A stretch of DNA of 6,441 nt from Bacillota bacterium (lineage in GTDB: Bacteria; Bacillota; Clostridia; Lachnospirales; Lachnospiraceae), in NCBI GenBank assembly GCA_023435505.1, contig JAEYRR010000256.1, forward strand, positions 1 through 6,441, written 5' to 3'. The notes below the pieces were generated by a model, which worked only from the letters and a program-made list of their open reading frames with translations, made no database searches and was not told the DNA's origin. Made by a program: the position numbers and the translations under genes. Numbering within the stretch: the stretch's first letter is position 1; each line of letters starts with the position of its first letter. This document shows positions 1 to 5,718 of the stretch, piece by piece.

Positions 1-58
1 GGGCAAAGTCTTCGCCCGTAGGCGTTATTGCTTCTACTAATTTCTTGTCTTTTGCCAT
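1..58 (-). CDS. proS: Proline--tRNA ligase, N-terminal fragment (runs off window)
   Basis: Only the first 19 codons are present; the gene continues past position 1. The start is ATG at 56-58, preceded by the Shine-Dalgarno AGGGAG at 67-72 with about 8 nt spacing. The peptide begins MAKDKKLVEAIT and continues to GEDFA. From memory this matches the N-terminus of the shorter, archaeal/eukaryote-like prolyl-tRNA synthetases of Clostridia, which read VEAIT...DFAQWY there. The enzyme charges tRNA-Pro with proline in the cytoplasm. The identification does not rest on 19 residues alone: the leader just upstream is a T-box with a CCU (proline) specifier, which is how such synthetase genes are commonly controlled in Firmicutes. 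The catalytic motifs lie outside the window, so completeness cannot be judged. Confidence 0.85.
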   Translation of the reverse strand, partial: MAKDKKLVEAITPTGEDFA

Positions 59-109
59 GACAGCATCTCCCTTTCTTGTTTACACTAATGTTATCACACG
101 GGACATCCT

Positions 110-158
110 AAGGATTTTTTTATGTCATGGATTGTCTCCATAACGTAAAAAAATCCTT
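110..158 (-). repeat. 49-nt palindrome between the T-box and the proS ribosome binding site
   Basis: Two perfect 13-bp arms occupy 110-122 (AAGGATTTTTTTA on the plus strand) and 146-158 (its complement). A further 5-bp stem inside them pairs ATGGA at 127-131 with TCCAT at 137-141 around a 5-nt loop, with a 4x4 mismatch between the two helices. The T tract of the putative attenuator (147-153) lies within one arm and pairs with seven As in the other. No T run follows the structure on either strand, so it is not a standard intrinsic terminator. It may stabilise the leader or affect its 3' end. Confidence 0.7.
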
Positions 159-177
159 CAAGTCCACACAAGGGACC
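147..177 (-). terminator. Candidate T-box intrinsic terminator
   Basis: Minus-strand sequence after the antiterminator can pair UCC(C)UU (170-175) with AAGGA (154-158), followed directly by seven Ts at 147-153. An alternative stem is GGTCC/GGACT (173-177 with 161-165). The hairpin is weak and has a bulge, but its position, its overlap with the antiterminator 3' arm and the T tract are what a T-box attenuator needs. The exact pairing is an inference and needs a folding calculation. Confidence 0.55.
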
Positions 178-200
178 GAAAGATTCGGCGGTACCACCCT
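171..200 (-). promoter_or_regulatory. T-box antiterminator element
   Basis: On the minus strand the T-box AGGGTGGTACCGC is followed by a short hairpin CCGAA-TCT-TTCGG and then TCCCT, which pairs back to the AGGG at the start of the T-box. This gives the usual antiterminator: a lower helix, a 7-nt bulge holding UGGU that pairs with the tRNA acceptor end (NCCA), and an upper helix. The 3' part (TCCCTT, 170-175) is also the 5' arm of the candidate terminator, so the two structures would be mutually exclusive. Confidence 0.85.
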
Positions 201-384
201 ATTTAGCAACAAATCCCTTTATCGCTCTCTTTATCTCTATTAACGCTAGATACACGCTGTATTTTCATACAGAGCTCCAGGGTAGGTTCAGAACCTGCGC
301 CTAAAGAACCTCTCACCAACGGTTCTCTCTCTTGATAGGCGGCATAGAACTTACTAATCCCCTTCTCAGCCGATATATAGGTTG

Positions 385-413
385 ATTGTAAGATACCTAT
401 TTTATTTTGTCAA
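385..413 (-). promoter_or_regulatory. Sigma-A promoter of the T-box/proS transcript
   Basis: The minus strand shows a consensus -35 box TTGACA (408-413), a 17-bp spacer and a near-consensus -10 box TACAAT (385-390). Initiation is expected near 377-378, just before the first paired part of T-box stem I. The -35 box overlaps the TGA stop codon (410-412) of the upstream AI-2E-family gene, so no dedicated terminator separates the two genes. Confidence 0.88.
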
Positions 414-1492
414 GTCCCTCCTGTCTTAGAGCCTTCCTCAACAATAGTCTTTATGATGACAAGACCTAAGGGCCCTGCTAAAAATCCAATAACACCAAAC
501 AGCCGAAACCCCACAAACATCGCTACCAGAGTAAAGAATGGGTGAAGGCCGATCCTGTCGCCTAGCATCCGAGGTTCAATGAAAGAGCGGATAATTTCAC
601 ATACAATATACATGGTCAGTACAACAGCCGCTGCAAAATAGTGACCTCCTATTAGCTTAATAATGGCCAGCGGTACAAGAAATAGACCACTTCCCAGAAC
701 GGGAAATGCATCCAGTACGGCAATTCCTATTCCCGCCAATACGGAATAAGGACTTTTGATCCAGATAAAGCCAGCAACTAAGATAACACTGTTAATCGAC
801 ATGATTACCAGCTGGGTCTTTAAATACGCATATCCCACCTTCCCCAGTTTACTGGTAACAGGGGAGATAAATAGGTAAAAATCTGATGCCCTGTATTTTG
901 TCATAATATCTTCATAATCCTGCAATAGATTGATAATGGCAATACAGATGATGAGCAAAAGAGAGAGAAGAGCAAAGATACCAATTAATATATTAATTGT
1001 CTTTTGAGAGATAATCGGCATTAAAAGATCTTTTATTGTTTCCCATACCGTACTCATATTATCGTCTAAGAATAGACTGGCTCTTCCTTTTTCCCATCCA
1101 AAGATACGATCACAGTGGGTACAGACAGAGTCCATGCTGCCAGCAATAGCCTCCGTATAGAATGGTATATTATTAATCAGATTCTTTAGCTGCCGAAATA
1201 GGATTGTGCCTAGATAAAAGAAGCCTCCTCCTAATACAACGATAGTAAGAATGAGACTGAAGATGGAGCTGATAATTAACGGGAAATGCATACGGTTTTT
1301 GAGAAAGTTCACTATGGGCATAATAAGCCTAGCAATTAAATAGGCAATTAAAAAAGGAAAGACTAAGGGCAACAGATAACGAAAACCAATATACACGCCA
1401 AAAACAGACACTAGGATAAGCCACATCTGGTGTCTTAGCCGTTGTCTATTGATTTCCTGCTCGTCCTTAATTCTTTCCTGTGATTCCTTCAC
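410..1492 (-). CDS. AI-2E family transporter (multi-pass membrane protein)
   Basis: A 360-residue integral membrane protein of the AI-2E transporter superfamily (TqsA/PerM/YtvI-like), whose known or proposed members export small molecules or act as ion antiporters; the substrate here is unknown. After a charged N-terminal tail (1-20), hydrophobic segments lie near 24-60 (two, closely spaced), 72-100, 165-190, 225-245, 250-300 (two or more) and 315-350. Family hallmarks are DAFPVLGSG at 261-269 and the C-terminal block EPRMLGDRIGLHPFF at 306-320 followed by a Gly-rich helix. Length is usual for the family. The start is a GTG, chosen because GAGGTG (1498-1503) sits 5 nt upstream and the frame begins there. 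A 64-residue soluble stretch (101-164) contains a CxxC pair (C124, C127). It may be the sporulation-linked YtvI type, but I cannot separate subfamilies. Confidence 0.9.
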   Translation of the reverse strand: MKESQERIKDEQEINRQRLRHQMWLILVSVFGVYIGFRYLLPLVFPFLIAYLIARLIMPIVNFLKNRMHFPLIISSIFSLILTIVVLGGGFFYLGTILFRQLKNLINNIPFYTEAIAGSMDSVCTHCDRIFGWEKGRASLFLDDNMSTVWETIKDLLMPIISQKTINILIGIFALLSLLLIICIAIINLLQDYEDIMTKYRASDFYLFISPVTSKLGKVGYAYLKTQLVIMSINSVILVAGFIWIKSPYSVLAGIGIAVLDAFPVLGSGLFLVPLAIIKLIGGHYFAAAVVLTMYIVCEIIRSFIEPRMLGDRIGLHPFFTLVAMFVGFRLFGVIGFLAGPLGLVIIKTIVEEGSKTGGT

Positions 1493-1503
1493 TCTTACAC
1501 CTC

Positions 1504-1576
1504 AGCAAACTCACTATTTTTTATAGCACTACCATGGGAATGATATATTCATAGTATGAGTAAAACAAAGTTTGCT
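1504..1576. repeat. Interrupted inverted repeat upstream of the AI-2E family gene
   Basis: The plus-strand left arm is AGCAAACTCACTAT (1504-1517). Its complement is found in three blocks on the right: ATAG (1551-1554), TGAGT (1557-1561) and TTGCT (1572-1576), with 2-nt and 10-nt insertions between them. In addition AGCAAACT (1504-1511) and AGTTTGCT (1569-1576) form a perfect 8-bp pair. One arm ends directly next to the GAGGTG ribosome binding site. The structure could be an RNA hairpin in readthrough transcripts or an operator; function unknown. Confidence 0.5.
1540..1568 (-). promoter_or_regulatory. Possible promoter of the AI-2E family gene
   Basis: On the minus strand TTGTTT (1563-1568) and TATCAT (1540-1545) are separated by 17 bp, a reasonable but not strong sigma-A match in an AT-rich region where chance matches are common. 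It lies about 50 bp upstream of the GTG start. The element overlaps an interrupted inverted repeat (1504-1576). Confidence 0.35.
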
Positions 1577-1600
1577 ATGTGTGATAATATTTTCTATATG

Positions 1601-1624
1601 TAGATAAATATTCTATTTATCCTA
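1601..1624. repeat. AT-rich hairpin 20 nt after the flavodoxin-SCP2 stop codon
   Basis: GATAAATA (1603-1610) and TATTTATC (1614-1621) form a perfect 8-bp stem with a 3-nt loop, extended by TA pairs outside a single bulged base. It lies downstream of the stop codon at 1645-1647 in the direction of transcription. It could be a weak transcript end, but it has almost no GC and no convincing T tract, so terminator function is doubtful. Confidence 0.35.
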
Positions 1625-1644
1625 TATATTACCATATTGAGGTT

Positions 1645-2637
1645 TTAAAATGGAAACAGGGTATCAAAACTCCTAAGTGTCTTAAAATTCCCCTTTGCTG
1701 CGATATCTCCAGTCATAAATGCCTTTTGGAAGGTTAGAGAGCCTCCGATTATCTTTGTCAACACAGAATCAGTTGTTCTAGCCATAACATCAGCATCGGA
1801 CTTCTCACCGTAATAACATTGAATCTGATCTTCTACAATTTCAATGACTAACGTTTTATTCTTATCCTTAATTTCAATGGCATAACTGGCTTTAAAGTTC
1901 TCCATTGGTTGGAATACATCCTTTATCTTTTGAAGGATATCTTCCTCTTTTCCTTTGTTTTCTCCCAACATTTCCTTAAACAGCATCGTAAGTTCATGAA
2001 TATCTTCCTTCTGTTTCTTTATATAGTTGTCATCTGACGCATAGACAGAAAGCTGTTCACTTTCCTGTGGTGTAAGTTCTAAGGAAAGATTCCGTAAAAC
2101 TTTACTTCTCATTACGGTCTGACTATTAGGAAGCATCTTCGTTTTTTGGCTTATCGCACGGTAAAGTGCTTCTGCATGCTTTTCGATTACTACTGCATAG
2201 TCTGCGTTTGTCTCAAATTCTACATGATCCTCCACATAAGCAGTAAGTCCTGGTTGCACTCGGCCACCTAGCATCTCCCAAGCAATATTCAGACTTTTCT
2301 CTGCATCCCTCTCCCCACAGGTCGTGGATAGCACTACTGGAAGCATATATAGACCTGACAGCTTTTCCTTATCCCCATAGAACCAGCAGGCATCTAAGAA
2401 TTGCTGCATATAACCGCCTATCCCATACCATTCAACGGTAGTTGCCAAAATTACACCATCCACTCCCTTTAATGTCTGTGGAAGCATAGTAATTGTATTC
2501 TTCTCTTCAAATAGATTATATCGATCTACTTCAACTCTTAATTCTTTAAGGACCTCTTCCAGCTTACTCATAACATATAATGCCGGATCCTCCATTAGTC
2601 CTCGTCCACCATAATAAATATTAATCTTCATTGCCAT
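1645..2637 (-). CDS. Flavodoxin-fold / SCP2 sterol-carrier domain fusion protein
   Basis: A 330-residue soluble protein with two recognisable parts. Residues 1-165 resemble the flavodoxin/NAD(P)H-dependent FMN reductase fold: a first beta strand MKINIYYGG, then DGVILATTVEWYGIGGYM at 60-77 (position of the usual flavin-contacting loop) and VVLSTTCGER at 101-110. Residues about 231-328 resemble an SCP2 domain, which holds lipids or other hydrophobic ligands; the segment from SDADV at 280 to AAKGN at 317, with GGSLTFQKAFMTGD inside it, is typical. A charged helical linker joins them. The usual phosphate-binding loop is replaced by GGRGLMEDP, so FMN binding is uncertain. The ATG at 2635-2637 was preferred over GTG (2638-2640) and ATG (2629-2631) because it overlaps the rhomboid stop (TGATG) and AAAGGA lies 7 nt upstream. 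Substrate and reaction are unknown. Confidence 0.82.
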   Translation of the reverse strand: MAMKINIYYGGRGLMEDPALYVMSKLEEVLKELRVEVDRYNLFEEKNTITMLPQTLKGVDGVILATTVEWYGIGGYMQQFLDACWFYGDKEKLSGLYMLPVVLSTTCGERDAEKSLNIAWEMLGGRVQPGLTAYVEDHVEFETNADYAVVIEKHAEALYRAISQKTKMLPNSQTVMRSKVLRNLSLELTPQESEQLSVYASDDNYIKKQKEDIHELTMLFKEMLGENKGKEEDILQKIKDVFQPMENFKASYAIEIKDKNKTLVIEIVEDQIQCYYGEKSDADVMARTTDSVLTKIIGGSLTFQKAFMTGDIAAKGNFKTLRSFDTLFPF

Positions 2638-3776
2638 CACCCTGTCCTTTGGTTTCTACGAATCGTATCTAATACAATACATGTAATAACGCCTATAAAA
2701 AATCCTACTATATGCGCGATATTATCAACATTTCCCTGCGCCCGGAATCCACTGTACACAGTAACAACTACAAATAAAATAAATCGTTTTGCTGATACAT
2801 CAAAGCCTCTTCCACGGTAACGAATTACCAGGTAGCCGAACCCTCCGATAATTCCAAAAATAGCACCAGAAGCACCTAACCCTACTACAGTTTCACCAAT
2901 CTCATTAAAATAAAAAACAGATCCTACATTAGCAAGAAGTCCTGCGGTTAGGTAGATAATTAGAAAACGTATGCTTCCGAAATTGGTCTCCAACATATAA
3001 CCGACAACTGCAAGTACCAGCATATTATTAAATAGATGTTCAAAACCTGCATGTAGAAACATAGCTGTAAATAAGCGAAAATACTGGTGACCTTCTACTA
3101 TATCAGAATAACTGGTCGCTCCCCAGTTGATATAGTTCTGGATCTCTGCCTGATCACTTAAGATAGTTCCCCAAATGGAAGGTATCCTCAGCTTACTTTC
3201 TGTAATCTTCATAAGAATGAGAATTACAACGTTGATAACGATTAGAGTCATTGTACAGACCGGTTTCCCTTTTAGCCAGTTCCTAAGCGAACCGTTTGGG
3301 AAAACCCCATTCCTAGTCCCAACAAAGCCATCGCCCTTCTTAAAGACAGGCTCTGTAAACTCAGGATTTACCCTATGGTACTGTCCAATTAACAAGTTAT
3401 CCAGTAGGTTTCTTACATTACCAAAATTCATTGGCTGATTTTCAAATACAACTAAGCGGTTATTCAAAGTGTCCACTACCCACTGGCTATATTGACTACT
3501 CTGACAATATGGCTTGGCTACCTCTAACTCTCTGGTGCAAAGCAAGCTTAATAATTCTACTCTTAAATAACCTTTCTGGTAATAAGCCTTCTCCACCTGA
3601 TCTACAATATGCAGACATTGTTCTGGAGTAAACCTTACTTCTACATCCAAATCAAAAATCACTATAACTCTTACATCTTGGGCTTCTGCCTTATACAAAA
3701 CTCTGACATTCTCAAAATTGGTATTCTGTATGCCATATTGCTGATGCCAGAAAAACTCTGCTAATCTTTCAATCAT
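2637..3776 (-). CDS. Rhomboid family intramembrane serine protease with long N-terminal region
   Basis: A 379-residue membrane protein whose C-terminal half is a rhomboid protease, cleaving transmembrane substrates within the bilayer. Visible motifs are HAGFEHLFNN at 242-251, the catalytic serine in GLGASGAIFG (S303) and the catalytic histidine in DNIAHIVGF (H355). Both dyad residues are present, so it should be active. Membrane helices start with residues about 173-192 and continue from about 233 to 370. The first ~172 residues are soluble with no recognised motif, rich in acidic and aromatic residues with cysteines at 54, 80 and 91; most minimal bacterial rhomboids lack such a region. The start is ATG at 3774-3776 with AGGGGG about 7 nt upstream. 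Its TGA shares one base with the next ATG (TGATG), indicating co-translation with the flavodoxin-SCP2 gene. Confidence 0.92.
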   Translation of the reverse strand: MIERLAEFFWHQQYGIQNTNFENVRVLYKAEAQDVRVIVIFDLDVEVRFTPEQCLHIVDQVEKAYYQKGYLRVELLSLLCTRELEVAKPYCQSSQYSQWVVDTLNNRLVVFENQPMNFGNVRNLLDNLLIGQYHRVNPEFTEPVFKKGDGFVGTRNGVFPNGSLRNWLKGKPVCTMTLIVINVVILILMKITESKLRIPSIWGTILSDQAEIQNYINWGATSYSDIVEGHQYFRLFTAMFLHAGFEHLFNNMLVLAVVGYMLETNFGSIRFLIIYLTAGLLANVGSVFYFNEIGETVVGLGASGAIFGIIGGFGYLVIRYRGRGFDVSAKRFILFVVVTVYSGFRAQGNVDNIAHIVGFFIGVITCIVLDTIRRNQRTG

Positions 3777-3803
3777 TGCTATCCCCCTAATTTATTATTC
3801 GGG

Positions 3804-3831
3804 TAAAAGCACGTTTCATAATGCGGTGCTT
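3804..3831 (-). repeat. Stem-loop in the rhomboid 5' leader
   Basis: On the minus strand AAGCAC (3826-3831) pairs with GTGCTT (3807-3812) across a 13-nt loop, followed by only two further Ts and an A. The same GTGCTTTTA unit also occurs at 3869-3877, so AAGCAC could pair with either copy in a readthrough transcript from the FHA gene. It may be a weak terminator for the upstream operon; no better terminator is visible between 3777 and 3897. Confidence 0.35.
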
Positions 3832-3835
3832 AATA

Positions 3836-3868
3836 GATATAGTATATCATCACAATAGATATCATATC
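3836..3868. repeat. Pair of GATAT...ATATC palindromes at the rhomboid promoter
   Basis: GATAT-AGT-ATATC (3836-3848) and GATAT-C-ATATC (3858-3868) share the same 5-bp arms. Their centres are about 21 bp apart, close to two helical turns, and the first covers the candidate -10 box. This is the layout of a tandem operator for a dimeric repressor, but AT-rich DNA makes such palindromes by chance. Confidence 0.35.
3841..3849 (-). promoter_or_regulatory. Candidate extended -10 promoter for the rhomboid operon
   Basis: The minus strand reads TGATATACT, an extended -10 element (TG-N-TATACT), 65 bp upstream of the rhomboid start codon. No good -35 box sits 17 bp further upstream (TGATAT), which extended -10 promoters tolerate. 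The spacer is very AT-rich, so this remains a candidate only. Two near-palindromes flank or overlap it. Confidence 0.45.
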
Positions 3869-3897
3869 ATAAAAGCACTGTATTTTCCATTTATTAT

Positions 3898-5127
3898 TTA
3901 CACGGATAGCTGATAAACGGCATCTGCAAATCGAATAGAATCACCAAGATGAAGAAGTTGATTTACTTGCGGTAGCAAACGAGCTTCATTTACATAAGTC
4001 CCATTTAGAGAATTGACATCCTTAATATATAGATCTCCTTCCTGTATGACAAATACGCCATGTACACGACTCACCTTAGGATCCATTATAACACCACTAA
4101 CTTGAGTATCATCCTTACCAATGAAAAAGGGAGTGTGTTGAATCCATATTACATCTGAAATACTGTGGTTACATGGCAGCAGCTTATAAGATAATTTTTT
4201 AGGTGGACGGTTTTTCTTTTCAGACTCTCCAAATGCCTTCCAAGCAATATATCCTTCTATAATAAAGGCGATCCCTACATAGACAATGGTTTTCTTAATG
4301 TCCAACTGATGTCCGATTCTGGCATAAAACACCCCACAGACATATAAAACACAAAACAGGATAAGAAAAGCTACTGTGGTAATTATAAATATAAGAGTCC
4401 CTTTGTTAAGGGGCACTTCCATCTCCTCAGATTTTACAAGTTGGGACTTGGCTTCGTAATATTGTTTAACCGGCTCCTCCATTACACTCTGAACTTGACT
4501 ATTTACCTCTTTTTTCTTCTCTTCTTCTAGTTCAGGTGTAGTCGTAATAATAACGGGTTTTTCTTTGGTTTTCTCTTCATTAAAATGATAATTTTTTACA
4601 TAACATAATATTTTCTTTGTAGAAAAGCTTTCTTCTCCCACCATTTGATAGAGCTGATACACTAGCTTTACTGCTGCAAGATCCTCATAATCAATTAGAT
4701 TCATAAGACAACCAATAATACCGGCAATTTGCTGTCTGATGGGCTCTTTATAATCTGGGCAATAGCAAAAATAAAATCTGTCTTCACTAGCATTAAGATA
4801 GATGTATTCCAGTCCTATTAGATAACTGCTCTCCTCCAGATAATACTCTCCTCCTTGGATCAAGGCCTCTAACAATTGAGTAATAAATTGTTTCACATTG
4901 ACTTCACATAAACGTTTTCTCTTAGAAAAGCTAAGAAATGACTCTTTTTCAGTGGTATCATAGAGATATCGTACCATTCCTTCTTCATAGAGCTTTTGTA
5001 CAGGAAGCAAGAACTCAATCTTATTTTCCTTAAGCATATAATAACGAAAGTCTTCTTCCTCTCCCTTTGGTTCTATAAGAACAGCCAGTTCATTATGATT
5101 TAGAGACACTGACTCTTTGATTTTCAT
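3898..5127 (-). CDS. Membrane-anchored FHA-domain protein of a Tad-like pilus cluster (DUF6382-like N-terminus)
   Basis: A 409-residue protein with a cytoplasmic N-terminal domain (1-182), a charged linker (183-240), two membrane helices (about 243-268 and 277-298) and a C-terminal FHA domain (about 333-409). The FHA core residues are visible: G337, S353-R354, H356 and N375-G376-T377, with N380. The usual GR is GK here. FHA domains bind phosphothreonine, so a Ser/Thr kinase substrate is the expected partner, on the cytoplasmic side. The N-terminal region resembles DUF6382, which I recall accompanying FHA domains in Clostridia; its function is unknown. The start is ATG at 5125-5127 with AGGAGAG just upstream. 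It lies 18 nt after the TadE-like gene and is the last gene of that unit, suggesting a regulatory or scaffold role in pilus assembly. Confidence 0.88.
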   Translation of the reverse strand: MKIKESVSLNHNELAVLIEPKGEEEDFRYYMLKENKIEFLLPVQKLYEEGMVRYLYDTTEKESFLSFSKRKRLCEVNVKQFITQLLEALIQGGEYYLEESSYLIGLEYIYLNASEDRFYFCYCPDYKEPIRQQIAGIIGCLMNLIDYEDLAAVKLVYQLYQMVGEESFSTKKILCYVKNYHFNEEKTKEKPVIITTTPELEEEKKKEVNSQVQSVMEEPVKQYYEAKSQLVKSEEMEVPLNKGTLIFIITTVAFLILFCVLYVCGVFYARIGHQLDIKKTIVYVGIAFIIEGYIAWKAFGESEKKNRPPKKLSYKLLPCNHSISDVIWIQHTPFFIGKDDTQVSGVIMDPKVSRVHGVFVIQEGDLYIKDVNSLNGTYVNEARLLPQVNQLLHLGDSIRFADAVYQLSV

Positions 5128-5145
5128 GAAACTCTCCTCTCTTAA

Positions 5146-5718
5146 TTATTTATTCAGAAAATCACCTACCTTACTTAAAAACTCTTTGATACGATCCATT
5201 CCCTTAATCTGTGTCACAGTATCTAGAACTACCTCTGCTTTTCTCGCAAAGTTCTCAGGGTGATGAAAGTCTCTTTGTTGGCTTACCGATACCTGGTTAT
5301 TGTTCTTACTATATTTTAATATCATGGGAAGGCTTATTCTGCTCACCGCCTCTATATCAATCTGGCAGAAATCCTCCTGTAGATCTATTGTAATATTACT
5401 AATATCACAGATTAAAAGTTTCCCCTTCACTTCCTGATCAATATAATAAATCAACTCTTCCTTATGTTTGTCAGCCTTCTCACCAAGTAAATTAGTGTCC
5501 AATAATCTACTATAGTGTATCTCACTACTTAAAACATCACTGGGCTGGTGACAAAGTTGATTGGAACGAACCAAAGCTTCGTCAGCTACAGTCTGAAGTA
5601 CTACCTTATCATGGAGTATAAGTGACATATACATAAGACTGAAGATGACCACTAGGATGGTGGGGACAATAAATACTGCTTCTACCGTAATGCTTCCCTT
5701 TAGCTGACCACCTCTCAC
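5146..5718 (-). CDS. TadE-like pseudopilin
   Basis: A 190-residue protein with the N-terminal layout of Tad/Flp pseudopilins. A short positively charged leader ends in K7-G8, followed by SITVEAVFIVPTIL, in which E13 is the +5 glutamate after the predicted cleavage between G8 and S9. A single hydrophobic helix spans about 13-35. A prepilin peptidase would remove the leader, leaving a membrane-anchored protein with its ~150-residue C-terminal part outside. TadE-family proteins are minor components needed for Flp pilus assembly. The start is GTG at 5716-5718: it gives the expected short leader, has GGGGGTG about 8 nt upstream, and overlaps the peptidase stop in a 4-nt GTGA. Three cysteines (56, 104, 118) lie in the exported part. 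Similarity in the C-terminal half is not recognisable. Confidence 0.85.
   Translation of the reverse strand: MRGGQLKGSITVEAVFIVPTILVVIFSLMYMSLILHDKVVLQTVADEALVRSNQLCHQPSDVLSSEIHYSRLLDTNLLGEKADKHKEELIYYIDQEVKGKLLICDISNITIDLQEDFCQIDIEAVSRISLPMILKYSKNNNQVSVSQQRDFHHPENFARKAEVVLDTVTQIKGMDRIKEFLSKVGDFLNK

Larger units (their letters stand above)
147..378 (-). ncRNA. T-box riboswitch leader, proline (CCU) specifier, controlling proS
   Basis: A tRNA-sensing leader that terminates transcription when tRNA-Pro is charged and lets it proceed when uncharged tRNA accumulates. The diagnostic T-box sequence AGGGTGGTACCGC reads on the minus strand at 188-200. Stem I shows AGTA on its 5' side (about 343-346), a distal hairpin closed by AGAACC/GGTTCT around a GGTGAGA-type loop, and the specifier-loop signature GAA-CCT-A with the codon CCU at 284-286. 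A perfect 6-bp hairpin with a GAAA loop (CTGTAT/ATACAG, 257-272) lies between the specifier and the T-box. Other specifier frames (ACC Thr, CUA Leu) are possible in principle. CCU fits both the usual GAA-specifier-A layout and the downstream gene. The start (about 378) is inferred from the promoter and the end is the T tract at 147-153. Confidence 0.93.

Noticed and set aside
110..158. Palindrome as a bidirectional intrinsic terminator
   Set aside because: No T run follows the stem on either strand; the T tracts are inside the stem.
1124..1131. CTHC pair in the AI-2E protein as a metal site
   Set aside because: A single CxxC in a soluble loop with no further clustered ligands is not enough to claim metal binding; noted in the gene entry only.
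3175..3631. Two plus-strand open frames (3175-3438 and 3431-3631)
   Set aside because: They lie inside the rhomboid gene on the opposite strand, encode low-complexity unrecognisable peptides and lack ribosome binding sites; the minus-strand frame has clear family motifs.
5211..5393. Plus-strand open frame of 60 codons
   Set aside because: It is antisense to the TadE-like gene with no recognisable product.
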